This document shows positions 44,186 through 54,274 of a stretch of DNA of 64,000 bases, piece by piece. The first letter of the stretch is position 1. Each line of letters begins with the position of its first letter. The DNA comes from Microdochium bolleyi. Taxonomy: Eukaryota > Ascomycota > Sordariomycetes > Xylariales > Microdochiaceae. The notes beneath the pieces are model-generated. The model had not been told where the DNA came from, ran no database searches, and saw only the letters and a list, made by a program, of their open reading frames with translations. Made by a program: the position numbers and the translations under genes. The DNA lies in contig KQ964246.1 in assembly GCA_001566295.1 (NCBI GenBank), forward strand, positions 3,162,001-3,226,000, in the 5' to 3' direction.

Positions 44186-45472
44186 ATGCTGCCCTCTTAC
44201 CGCCGGGTGCGGCGCACCTACCTGAGACCAGCAATCTACCTGCTCGGCCTCGTCCTTCTCATCGATACGATTCTCCTCGTCCACTGGCGACCACCGACAT
44301 ACAGAACCCCCCTCAACCATGACAGACAATGGGACGCCACACCTGCCCCTCACGCCAACACGACGGTCTTCATCGCCTCGGTGCACCGGAACAACGAGGG
44401 CGTGCTCCGCGACGGCTGGAACCAGGCGCTGCTCAACCTCATCGACTACCTCGGCGCCGACAATGTCTTCGTCTCCGTCGTCGAGGGCGGGTCGCAGGAC
44501 CAGACGAAAGACGCCCTGCGCGAGCTCAAGGCCAGCCTCGACGCCCGCGGCGTGCCGAACAAGGTTGAGCTCGGGATGACGGTGTGGCAGCAGATGGAGG
44601 AGATCGACAACCGTCCCGCGGCTGACGCGCCGCGGAAGCCCGGCTGGATATGGTGGGAGGAGGGCAAGCGCTGGGACCTGCGGCGAATCCCGTACCTGTC
44701 GCGCGTGCGCAACCAGGCGCTCGAGCCGCTTCTCCAGCTCGACCCACAGAGGTACGAAAAGGTGCTCTGGCTCAACGACGTCGTCTTCGACACGCAGGAC
44801 TTGGTCACGCTGCTGGCCACGAACAAGGGGGACTACGCGGCCGCGTGCTCCATGGACTTCAAGAACCCGCCGTTCTACTACGACACGTTCGCCCTGCGCG
44901 ACGACACGGGGTACAAGTCGACGTCGTTGTACTGGCCGTGGTTCCAGTCCGGGAAGGCGCGCCGGGCCGTATGGCGCAGCGAGCCGGTGCGCGTCAAGTC
45001 GTGCTGGAACGGAATCGTCGTGTTCGACGCGGAGCCGTTCTACGGGCAGCAGACTAGGACCGGCGGCAAGCCAGAGCCGCTGATCTTCCGCGGGATCCCG
45101 GACTCCCTGGCCGACATGCACCTCGAGGGCTCCGAGTGCTGCCTGATCCACGCGGACAACCACCTGTCCGCGAGCAAAGGGGTGTGGCTCAACCCCAATG
45201 TGCGCGTGGGCTACAGCGCCGAGGCGTACCGCGCAGTCCGCAACGACGTATTCCCCACCGCGATGGAGTCCATGAAGGGAACGTGGATCAATCGCCTGCT
45301 GCACTTCCGGATGCGCATACAGGAAGGGCTCGAGGGCAGCACGGTGCGCAAGCGGATACGCCAGTGGCAGAAGAAGACTCCCGCGGGCGAGCTGCGAAGG
45401 GAAGAGCCAGGGGACTTCTGCCTCATCAACGAGATGCAGATCATGTACCAGAACGGGTGGAAACATATATAG
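44186..45472 (+). CDS. GT69-family alpha-1,3-mannosyltransferase (CAP59/CMT1-like)
   Basis: One exon of 428 residues. The protein is type II: a short basic N-terminus (SYRRVRRTYLRP), a membrane anchor at about 16-33 (AIYLLGLVLLIDTILLVHW), then a luminal catalytic domain. Family signatures are TVFIASVHRNNEGVLRDGWN, VSVVEGGSQDQTKDALRELK, RIPYLSRVRNQALEPL, VLWLNDVVFDTQDLVTLL, ACSMDFKNPPFYYDTFALRD, SCWNGIVVFDA, and SECCLIHADNHLS. These match the Cryptococcus CAP59/CMT1 group, whose members act in the Golgi and transfer mannose in alpha-1,3 linkage. WLNDVVFD probably holds the metal-binding acidic residues. In ascomycetes such enzymes are thought to act on cell-wall or glycolipid glycans; the acceptor here is unknown. 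A 470-codon antisense frame is a composition shadow. Confidence 0.9.
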   Translation: MLPSYRRVRRTYLRPAIYLLGLVLLIDTILLVHWRPPTYRTPLNHDRQWDATPAPHANTTVFIASVHRNNEGVLRDGWNQALLNLIDYLGADNVFVSVVEGGSQDQTKDALRELKASLDARGVPNKVELGMTVWQQMEEIDNRPAADAPRKPGWIWWEEGKRWDLRRIPYLSRVRNQALEPLLQLDPQRYEKVLWLNDVVFDTQDLVTLLATNKGDYAAACSMDFKNPPFYYDTFALRDDTGYKSTSLYWPWFQSGKARRAVWRSEPVRVKSCWNGIVVFDAEPFYGQQTRTGGKPEPLIFRGIPDSLADMHLEGSECCLIHADNHLSASKGVWLNPNVRVGYSAEAYRAVRNDVFPTAMESMKGTWINRLLHFRMRIQEGLEGSTVRKRIRQWQKKTPAGELRREEPGDFCLINEMQIMYQNGWKHI

Positions 45473-45977
45473 AAGCTGGCTTCTTTGAGGGATATGGACC
45501 GAAGATGTACCTCTCCAAAAGACTATGAGATGTGCACGTTTTGTCATACTCGATCGTCGTGCTGGGGCATTGGTCGTAATTGTTCATGTTTAGATCTAGG
45601 TCCAAATGCTTTCTGGTATGTACACGCATATATATGGGACAGTGTGTCTAAACCGTCCCTCCGCTCTATGCCAATGCCTCTACGGAAACCGCACAGATTT
45701 TTTATGTTTTCCTCCGTCTGCACAATTGCTGGGCGTTATTATTGAGGGCCCCCGAGATTGGGTGAGATATTCAAGAAGTCATTTATACTCCAGACGCCTG
45801 ATCTTTCCAGTTATGCTCTGATGTTTCAAGTTGAAAGCAAATACGCGTCGACAGTCCATGGGCAGTATCTAAACAGTTGCTGATGCCGTACGGCAGCTTG
45901 TGAGTGTTCGCGAGGAGCAGCAATCGCCGAGTCCCAGGCGACTCGATCTCGCTCCTCCCGAAGAGTCTCCCACTGGT
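45473..45977. other. Convergent intergenic region
   Basis: About 500 bp of 3' flank between the GT69 and Pmp24 genes; AT-richer than the coding regions, no feature recognised. Confidence 0.6.
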
Positions 45978-46725
45978 TTATTTGTTGTGCCACAGGAGGG
46001 TACGGAGAGAATCCCACTCGTTGCTCTGCTGGTAGATGTAGCTCATGCTGCCCCGCAAGCTGGGTTGGAGATCCTCGGGGTGGTACCGGAAGAGGTGCAT
46101 GACGAAGGCCCAGCTGGTCGCCGCGAAGACAGGCCAGGCGTATTTCTGAATAAGCTCGGAACGGGCAGGCTCGGAAACGATGGGCAAGCCGTGGCCGGGC
46201 TTGACAGCGATGCGGGCCAAGCCAAGGACCACGCGCGCAAAGACGTAGATGACGATCTGCTGGTTGACTGAAGAGATCTTGCCTGTCCTCGGGGAGCGGC
46301 CGCCGAAGACGAAGTAGCCGCCAAGGAGACCAGCGACGAAGGTATCGTATGTGCCTGTAGCGCAAGTAGTGTCAGCCTGCTGTCTGAATTTGAACGGGAC
46401 CACTCCGGAGGAGATGATGCTTACCCTCCTTGCCTGGCGTCGGGCCAAAGTGCTTAAGAATATAGCAGGTGGCTTTGTAGATTGTGGCAAACTTTGCGAG
46501 GTTTGTTGCGTGCTGGCGGGTGGCTTTGTAGATGAGGCCGAGCTTCTGCTGGAGGGTGCCGGAGCGGAAGAGGAAGACCATGACGAGCGCATGTGGGAAG
46601 CGGACCTTTGCGCCGTAGACGGCGCCATTGCGGGCGCCCTTGACGACGGCGAGCAGGTCATGGTAGGCCGGGTCGAGGATTATGCGCTCGATGGCAGCCT
46701 GCAGCGTCGCGAGAGTGGCAGCCAT
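45978..46725 (-). CDS. Peroxisomal membrane protein 4 (Pmp24)
   Basis: Exons 46425-46725 and 45978-46354, joined across a 70-nt intron (GTAAGC ... CTACAG), encode 225 residues. The sequence contains AVVKGARNGAVYGAKVRFPH, LVMVFLFRSGTLQQKL, KLGLIYKATRQHATNLAKFA, TYDTFVAGLLGGYFVFG and VNQQIVIYVFARVVLGLAR, which match PXMP4/Pmp24, a distant member of the Tim17/22/23 superfamily. Several moderately hydrophobic helices with Gly-rich packing are present. It is an integral peroxisomal membrane protein in animals and fungi; its transport or structural role is not settled. The N-terminus lacks a cleavable signal. The start codon chosen is the first ATG of the conserved frame. Confidence 0.92.
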
Positions 46726-47753
46726 TGTCAGCGATTGGCGAGTCGGGGTTGGAGAGCGATGATGTCAGGGTAGAGATGCGCGGCGCCGTCCGTGTGGTGG
46801 TGGTGTGAGAAAGGGAGGGCAGTATGGAGGATGCGACGAAGGTAACAGGAAGCAAAGAGGCGGCGACGACGCGCAGACAAGAGACGCGATTGCGAGGAAT
46901 GGGGAGTTGCTGGCAGAAGACAGATCGAGCCCGGCAGCGGAAAGAGTGAAACGCACCTTGAGGCTCTGGAGAGCGGCAGGCATGGTGCCTCGGCTATTGA
47001 GCGCGGGTCAACTTTCGGGGGATGCAGCCTGCAACCGGCCTGGCGTGGGGTAGCGCCGGGGCGGGATCTTGACGATGTCCGTTCTCGCGCCTGCTGATGC
47101 GCAGGGGGTGCCGTCGATGCTGGCTCTGGAAGTGTGTCTGTCGTAACGGAGAGCGTGGCAAGTGGCGGATAGTCAAGCTGGAAGCAATACACCTTGAGGT
47201 GAAGACGAGAAGCACGAGCCCAAGTTGTTGTGCCAGTGGCCGTGACTGACACGTGCAGTGCAGAGAGCTGGAGCTTCGGGGCAGGTGCGGTTCGATGCGG
47301 GCCATGCTCCGGTCTGGGGAAGCCGCGCTTGGTTGAGAGCTGCCCCAGGCATGTGACACCGCACCTGCAGCATCATGTGCACCCAGCCAGGCTTGGCATA
47401 TCGACATGACGCTCTCTCGCACGCATCCACCCGATGGCAACTACATCACGTCTGGTCGCTCCTGCCTCCAGATATTGTCTACTATGCTGCACCTCTGTGA
47501 ACCCTCGTCCGTATGTCTCTTGGCGATGGTGAGATGGCTTTTCTCCTTTCCCCTTTCCCCCTTCGAACCCGAAAATCATCGCAACATCATCAGCTCTCTG
47601 TCTCGTCCCCAAATACACTTCCTGGCAGATTTACCACATTAACTCACTCATCATAAACATCTTGTCTTTCACGCCGTCAACTACTCTACCGTGTCGCGCC
47701 CCCAGTCCTGGACATAACACTCTTCAATATCTGCACTCTCACCTTGCATCACA
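46726..47753. other. Divergent intergenic region
   Basis: A 1-kb spacer upstream of the Pmp24 gene (minus) and the DUF3716-like frame (plus). Overlapping GC-rich frames are present but none has family features. The final 150 bp are pyrimidine-rich, as in a fungal leader. Confidence 0.55.
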
Positions 47754-48599
47754 ATGAACAACACGACGTCTGTTACCCATTACCTCCAGCCACTTGGCTT
47801 GCAGCATGAGGAAGGCTTCGCCCACACGGCTGGCTAGAAGCCTGCATCCCCGACTGGATCGGACACGGCCGTCTCGGACACGGCTCAGTCGGATACTACA
47901 GTCCTTTCAGACGCTACCACACTAGTCGACGACAGAGCCGGCTTTGATGGGTGCTTGAATGCATTGCTATCTCGTGCTGCTGGCTGTGAAGACAAGCAAC
48001 CAGCCCTCGGTGTCCCATCTTCAGATGCTAAATCACAATCTCCGAGCGAGGTCAGCAAAGCTGATGAAGCGAGCCACGAGACTCATACCTTGCGCCCGCG
48101 CAAGCGCCGCTCAAAAAACGTAGCCAAGAAAGAAGCAGAACTCCGCGCGCCGTTCGCCCCGGGAACCGCAGGGCATTACCTCGAAACGACTCTTCACGCT
48201 CAACTGAGAGACATCCTCTTCATGCTCACATCGGAGCTGCAGAACCCAATCGCCCGCCTGCCCGTGAAGCGTGTGCTCCAAGATGGCCAGATTCCCTCAC
48301 TCGAGTGTGACAACCATATCCTAAGGAGAAAGTTTGTGACTGGCTGCATGATCTTCCTTGCTGGGAAGCCGGCAAAGATGCCATGCTCGGCGTGCCAGAT
48401 GGGCACTGGGCCGTTCCGTAAGTGCATTGAGTGGCCAGTGGGCACAGAGTTCCCAAACCGTCCCAATGGCTGTGCAAACTGCACCTTCCACGACGCAGGA
48501 ACCATGTGTGAGCATAACACCAAGACTCGGCGCAAGCGAGCCAATTCGAGGCGCAAGGAGAACATTGTGCAGAAGCAGAGTGGGCTTTCCGCTGCATAG
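47754..48599 (+). CDS. Cys-rich DUF3716-like protein; frame interrupted by in-frame TAG
   Basis: An ATG at 47754 in good context (CACAATGAAC) opens a frame that meets TAG at 47835-47837 (codon 28) and then stays open in the same frame to 48599. No ATG occurs between the TAG and the middle of the conserved part, so a start inside the downstream frame is unlikely. The downstream product has a Thr/Ser/Asp-rich region, a basic stretch (RPRKRRSKNVAKK), a helical region and the C-terminal cysteine cluster PCSACQMGTGPFRKC ... GCANCTFHDAGTMC, resembling DUF3716 of ascomycetes. Options are a nonsense mutation or sequencing error, readthrough, or an intron. A donor GTTACC at 47772 with an acceptor at 47837 (66 nt) or 47888 (117 nt) would remove the TAG and keep frame, but the donor is weak and no branch site is clear. 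Function unknown, possibly nucleic-acid binding. Confidence 0.55.
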
Positions 48600-48932
48600 C
48601 CTAGCCCACCGGACAGGGCGCGAGCAACGAGGGTACACGAGTCCAAATGGTAATACAAAGACGGGAGTCGAACGTGTCGGAGTGAAGTCGGTAGCAGTCC
48701 CAAAGAATGTCGACAGTGGACTGCTGAAAGGGCGATCAAACGGCCGTGTAGTTTTGCACAAACATAAAGGGATTGAAAAAGCAGGCTTGATACAGTTATC
48801 ATCATAGTATAGACCTGGGAATCTCTAAACCGGTTTCATTCCATGATACTGCAAAACATCGTCGCTTGTAAGTGCAATGCTCTTCGCCTGCCAGCTATGT
48901 TATGTACAAAAGTCCTGGAAATTGCCGCCTCA
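48600..48932. other. Convergent intergenic region
   Basis: Short 3' flank shared with palF; nothing recognisable. Confidence 0.6.
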
Positions 48933-51604
48933 TCATCTCTCATATCTTGGCAACTGCTCCGAGCCCTCTGCCCTCGAGGTTGACGGGCCTGCAAACAGAC
49001 TCATCGGATCTCTAGCCGAATAAGGGTCATGCTGCTCCAGGCCGAGATGAGGCGCCGACGGACCGCCATTAATCTCATGATTATGTATGGGAGATTGGCT
49101 ATGATAGGATGTCAACATAGCCGCTGGCGGCGCCGATGGCCCGGGGGAAGCGCCGGCGGCAGCATATTCTGGTGCCGCAGAAGTGCCGCTGTGAAGTGGC
49201 GGGGGTGCTGAAGGACCGGCCGCGGACGCGCCGTACTCTTCGGGTATCTCAGGGGGTGCACTGGCCTCTTCCAGTAGCCGTCTGCGCTCGAGCTCCTGCT
49301 TGTCGTCAACGGGATTTGTGGGCAGTGCGGCGCTCAGGTCTGCAAGTGATGGCGCCGAGGGGCCGTCCTCGGCTACGTCGACATTGGAGCTCGTCCTCGT
49401 TAACGCGGGGTGTGCTGGGCCCAGCGCTCCGCTGGCTACCAATAGCGACGACGGGAATTCCGCATCTGCCATCGCCGGCACGATCGGCTGAGCAGACGGG
49501 CCAGCTTCGAAACTCTCGTTGATCGGTTCCGGTTGACTGGGCAGTAGGCGCTGCTCTGCCCTCCGAGCTAGCTCCTTCTCCGAGAGACCGCGATGCTCAG
49601 GCATCTCTGGCCTCGGAACATATACTGGCGTCTGCGGCTCTGGGCCGTACTGTGCCGTGTCTCGTGACGTCGAGGCTTGCTGGTATGGCAAAGGTGCTTC
49701 CCTGGGTGGATGGTCGTACGCAACTGGGGTGGTTGGATAGTCTCTGCTGTATGTCCGACTAAGGTCGGCAGCTGGCTGTTGGTCATCATGCCAGATATAG
49801 CCATTTTCTTCTCCATCGCCATATTGTTCGTCGCCATTGGTGGACGGGGGATGTACTGCCAGCAATGGCTGCGTTGCGCTCTTGCTCTTCCTGATCCGAG
49901 CGCTGTCTGTTGTGCCGATAGTGATCTCTGTCGCAACCGATATCACACCCTTCTCGCGCCTCAGGTGATCCGTATCGACAATACTGCCAGCCCAGCCAGT
50001 ACTGTTGTTGTCATATGTGTTCAATGACGAAGCGACACCGCTCGAGTGCATACCACCACCACCACCTAATCTCGAGGACTGCTGCGTGACTGCTGATGCC
50101 GAGCCAGCTAGTCTTCCACCGAGATCCACTACCACTTCCACGTAATATCTGAAGCTGATCAGGGCGCCGGGAACACCCTTAATACTCGGAAACACATCTT
50201 CCGGCACTCTGATCGAGGTGTTGATCGTTGCGCTCAGCGTTCTCGGGTCAACGATCAGAGGGTTCACCGTTTGATATAGATCCTTTCGGAAGACACTGCA
50301 GGATCCTGCGGACGACAGCGACAGCCCGCCAAGCCCAGTCTTGGACTTTGGATAAAACTCGTCCCTTTCCAGCCTTTCGGAGTCTTCTTTCGACAGGTCA
50401 GCAAACATATGCATCGGCGGTGCGTAATCAACTCTACCCTGCCGATAAAGGGTCACTATTACGCCATGCATGCTTTTCAGCCTGCGATTATGGTTGACGC
50501 GGATCCTGACAGGCACTACATCTCCTGGCATGGAGCCGCCTTTCATAATCTCGATAGTGGCGTTGATCTCTCTGCCATCCGCCGTTGAAACTCTGCTTCC
50601 AGGATTTGAGTCGCCGCTGGGTTCACCGCCTCTACCACTACTGTTGTTGCTCACTGCGCTCTCACCACTGAATTCGCTTTGAATGTCGCTATTCAGAGGG
50701 CTGCGGTGTTGACTTCCGACGCTCTGCGACGACAGCACATGGTCTTCCGTTGCCGAGTTTGGATTTGAATTCGAGTTGTCATTGGCGCGAGTTGAATCCA
50801 TATCCGAGACAACCTCAGAACCCTCGGGGACTGATGGAGTTATTCTGACCGCCGGTGACGCCCCGGAAGTCGTGGCTCGCCGTCGCTTCGGTTTTCTTCG
50901 CATTGTCTGCATGACCACCCGTCGTTCTGTTGGTGCGGGATATAAGCCGACGTCGATTTGCTCAACATATGACACTTTCGTGTCGCAGGTCGTGGTAGGT
51001 GTGATGGAGGTGGGTCGTGTAATCGTGGCAGTGAGAAGGTATGCTATCGATCCGCGCTCGAACTGGGACTATGTTAGCACTTGCTTGCGGGTGCGCATAG
51101 GAATGGTCACAATGGACCAGACAAGGGGTGACATACGTCAATGCTGCTGGGAAGTCCTTTCTCTGGAAAGACGAGATCAAACTCGAACTCAAACCTTGAT
51201 GGCTGTAGCCTTCCCTCGCCACAAAGAACTTGTTCGTCCTTGAAGAGAGATGCATGACCATTTCCATGGTATCTGTAATTACTAGAACCATCTGCGGAGA
51301 ATGTGCCTGGGTCGATAGATGAGAGCTGTGCGGCCGAGCTCGCATTCTTGAATGCGCGCACGTGGCCATGCAGAGCGACTGTCAAGTGTGTGATGCGAAA
51401 TGGCTTGATGACAGATAGGACAACGAAGCCACGAACGTGGTCGCCTGCTGCGTAATTTCGGTGTGGTTCCTTGAGACGAATGTGGAAATCGGCGAGGTTG
51501 CGCGTTCGAGATCTCAAGGGGGCTGCAAGTCGCGCAAAGAAGGAAGGCCGCGATGGCGCATCATCGACGGAAACGCTGGAGGCTCTCGTGCTGTCGGAAC
51601 CCAT
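48933..51604 (-). CDS. palF: PalF/Rim8 arrestin-like pH-signalling adaptor
   Basis: Exons 51137-51604 and 48933-51062, joined across a 74-nt intron (GTATGT ... CCCAG), encode 865 residues. An arrestin N-domain (about 38-200: FHIRLKEPHRNYAAGDHVRG, HLTVALHGHVRAFKNASS, LPSSIDVFERGSIAYLLTAT) and an arrestin C-domain (about 310-470: GREINATIEIMKGGSMPGDV, LYRQGRVDYAPPMHMFADL, PVRIRVNHNRRLKSMHGVIV) are separated by a Ser/Asn-rich insert. The C-terminal 350 residues are disordered and carry four PSAP motifs (about 724, 773, 798, 824). PalF binds the plasma-membrane pH sensor PalH, is ubiquitinated at alkaline pH and recruits ESCRT, leading to PacC/Rim101 processing. PSAP is the motif recognised by the ESCRT-I subunit Vps23, so the four copies fit this role. 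The upstream region is rich in GCCAAG, the PacC consensus. Confidence 0.93.
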
Positions 51605-54274
51605 CTATACAGGTTTAGCTCCGTGTCGCTCACCCAGCAACAGTAAGTCGTGTGTATGCTGGCACCTGGCGAGGTGTTGAGGAATGCCGATCCGGCGGGG
51701 CGGGCGGGCTCAGCTGGGAGGTTTCGACGCTCGAGTTTTATGCTGGGAATCCAGTGATGCCACGGCCTGGAGCGAAGTACTGTCCTAGAGAGGCGCGATC
51801 AATCGAGTTCGCGTGATCGCATGGGACGTCAGAGAGGCGGGCTCCAATGCGCATGCAGTGCGCAGTTCAGAGTGGCAGCCTCTCTTAGGGCCGAATTTGG
51901 ATTACGTGATGCGCACGTAGCAGTCGAGGCGCGCCGGATGGGCCTGCAGAGCGTTGGCGAGCAAGGTTCTGATGTAGCGATATCGGGACGATAAGCCGGG
52001 CACGCGCTCATGCGCAGAGACCGCCGTGAGCGTGCGTGCTCGCTTCGAGCCAGCGAGAGTCGCGATGGATCGCGTGGCGATGATGGCTAGCGGCGATGGG
52101 AGTCGGGTGAGCAGGCAAGTTGGCAGTGTCGGCGGCCAAGTATCGGTCTTGCATGCGCCAAGCTGTGGAGGTCTGGGCTTGGTCTTGGGCTGTGGGCGTG
52201 GATGCCAAGGTCTTTTCTTGGCTTCGGTCGGGCACTTTGAGACGGAACGGGAATTGGCGAGATGCGTCAGATCCGAAGCATGGCCGAGCTGTGTGACTTG
52301 GGGTCTCGCGGGTAATCGCGCAATCGAGAAGAGTCTCGGACGGATGGTTTGAATGTTGTTGTTGTTCAGGCTGAGAATCGCAGGACAGGAGCACTGGGCC
52401 AAAGTCCGAAGGAAGAGTGGCGGGCGGGGGACTTCAGGGGAAAGGGCGCTGCTCCTCGGAGGTCTGGTACAGGCCGGGTGCGTGTTGGCGACTAAAGCTA
52501 GTGCCTTCCTCGCGCCCCCATCAAGCCTGCCCATGAGCAGTGACGGGCAGTTTCGTACAACATGTGTCTCCTCGAATAACAAGTCACCACAGCTCATCCG
52601 AACTGCTCCTCTGCTCCCTTCGCGGCACAGGCACGGCGATGCCGCTGGCGTACGATGTGTAAACTTTGTGACTTTCCATCTTGCAGATCAGGACCAGCCG
52701 CTCACCAAGTCACCGCGGGCAGCCAGCGATGTCTTCGGCTTCTGGCACACGAGACCCTCCAAGCTCAAAAGCATGACCCGCTCAGCCTCTGCCTTTGGGC
52801 TTATTCGTGGCCAAAATCATCGCAGCCAGGCCGAGAGCACCAGGCCGGAGAAGTGGGGAGGACGCCTGTGATCAGCAATCTCATCCCCGGACACGGCGAG
52901 CCACGATCCATCCACCAGCCCAGAGGATAGGAGGGTGGGGATCCAGGGAGTACGGGCACACACTTGACACAAGGCTCAGGCTACGGATTTACCATCGAGT
53001 GGACGCAGGAGTGCGCGCCTCGTGCCGTGCGAGCCGTGCCTGCAGTTCTATGACCGCGATACTCCACCGGACACCACCCAGTCATGGGCACACTCGACCA
53101 ACGGCATCATCGCGAATGGCATGCTCTGCCAAGGGAAGCGGCTCCAAGCAAGGCAGAGGCCCAGATCTCAAGGCTGAAGGGCAGATATTGACAAATCGTC
53201 TTTGCTCATGAGCCATGCAGGCACATGCAGGCAATGCATCCCACTTTCAGCTGACAGGGGCACCTTCACCTGATTCAGTCAATGTTAGACATGCCACCTC
53301 GTCCCGGGCTGCCAGTACTCCAAACAGCCAGTTGGAATGACCAGGATGAGTGCTGCGACAAAGGGCTGCCTAAAACTCCAATCCCTGTCTGGCGGTCATG
53401 CTCCCGGGCCGTCACATTGGTCACAATATGCGGATAATGGTTGCATCGGCCCAGCACAGACACTGATGCAGGCATGCCGATGACCAAGAGAGTGCTGGAG
53501 AAAACTTGAGAGTCCAGAAAGGTCCAGGCTCCTCGCTAGCCCCAACCGCACCCTGCCAAGCTTCGGATCCCACTTGTTGCCAGAGGCTAAGCTTTGCTCA
53601 CCTCGCCAAGTCCATCACGGGCTACTGATTAAGTTGTCTCGGCCAATCTCGCTTGCATGCATCTCGAACGAACCGGAAAGTCAATCACAGCCGTTCAATA
53701 GTCTGTGTGGAACGGGACCAGAGCCAGCTCTACCCTCCCTCCACACCTTGGCCCGCTATCCGCCGGTGGTGCGTGTAGCACTATCTAGGCGTAGCACGTA
53801 GTGTATCCCGAGCTCATATATGACTGATTGAAATGGTGTTTCGATGGACACAAGCTCATGAGTTGCACGGCCAGTGACGATACGGGGGGGGACATCTGAG
53901 CCAAGGCAAATGTCCCTTTCCGAAATAAATGTTTTTGTGGCATGATCGTCATCTCACGCTACTTGGGCAGCAAGGCCCTACACGTCCCGATCAGGGCGGC
54001 CTCGGGACACTCGTAATTGGACTGATTCACACATCCAGCTTTGTGTTTGACAATGGTCAATTGCTAGTGGGATATGTGTGATCACGATTCAGCTCCGAAC
54101 ACGTCAAGAATATCATGTGGATGTCATGTTCATTTTAAACAAAGGCTCTCGAACGCTAGAATGTATGCCTACTGACCATTCGAAAACAGGCCAATTATCC
54201 TCATGCATTAGATATCCCCCCAAACTCCATGCTATGCAAACAAAATCCAACTTCCATGTAAACACAAACGAGTC
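51605..54274. other. Intergenic region upstream of palF
   Basis: 2.7 kb between palF (minus) and the 3' end of cdc6 (minus). No supported gene. It contains nine GCCAAG sites counting both strands, four of them within 88 bp (52135-52222). Other frames are short and overlap. Confidence 0.6.
52135..52222. promoter_or_regulatory. Cluster of four PacC-consensus GCCAAG sites upstream of palF
   Basis: GCCAAG occurs at 52135-52140, 52157-52162 and 52204-52209 on the plus strand and at 52217-52222 on the minus strand, about 530-620 bp upstream of the palF ATG. A random 6-mer counted on both strands is expected about once per 2 kb. In budding yeast Rim101 directly represses RIM8, so a PacC feedback site here is plausible. 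Confidence 0.4.

Noticed and set aside
44135..45547. 470-codon minus-strand open frame
   Set aside because: It is antisense to the clear GT69 mannosyltransferase gene and consists of Arg/Leu/Val/Ala-rich composition typical of GC-rich shadows; no family features.
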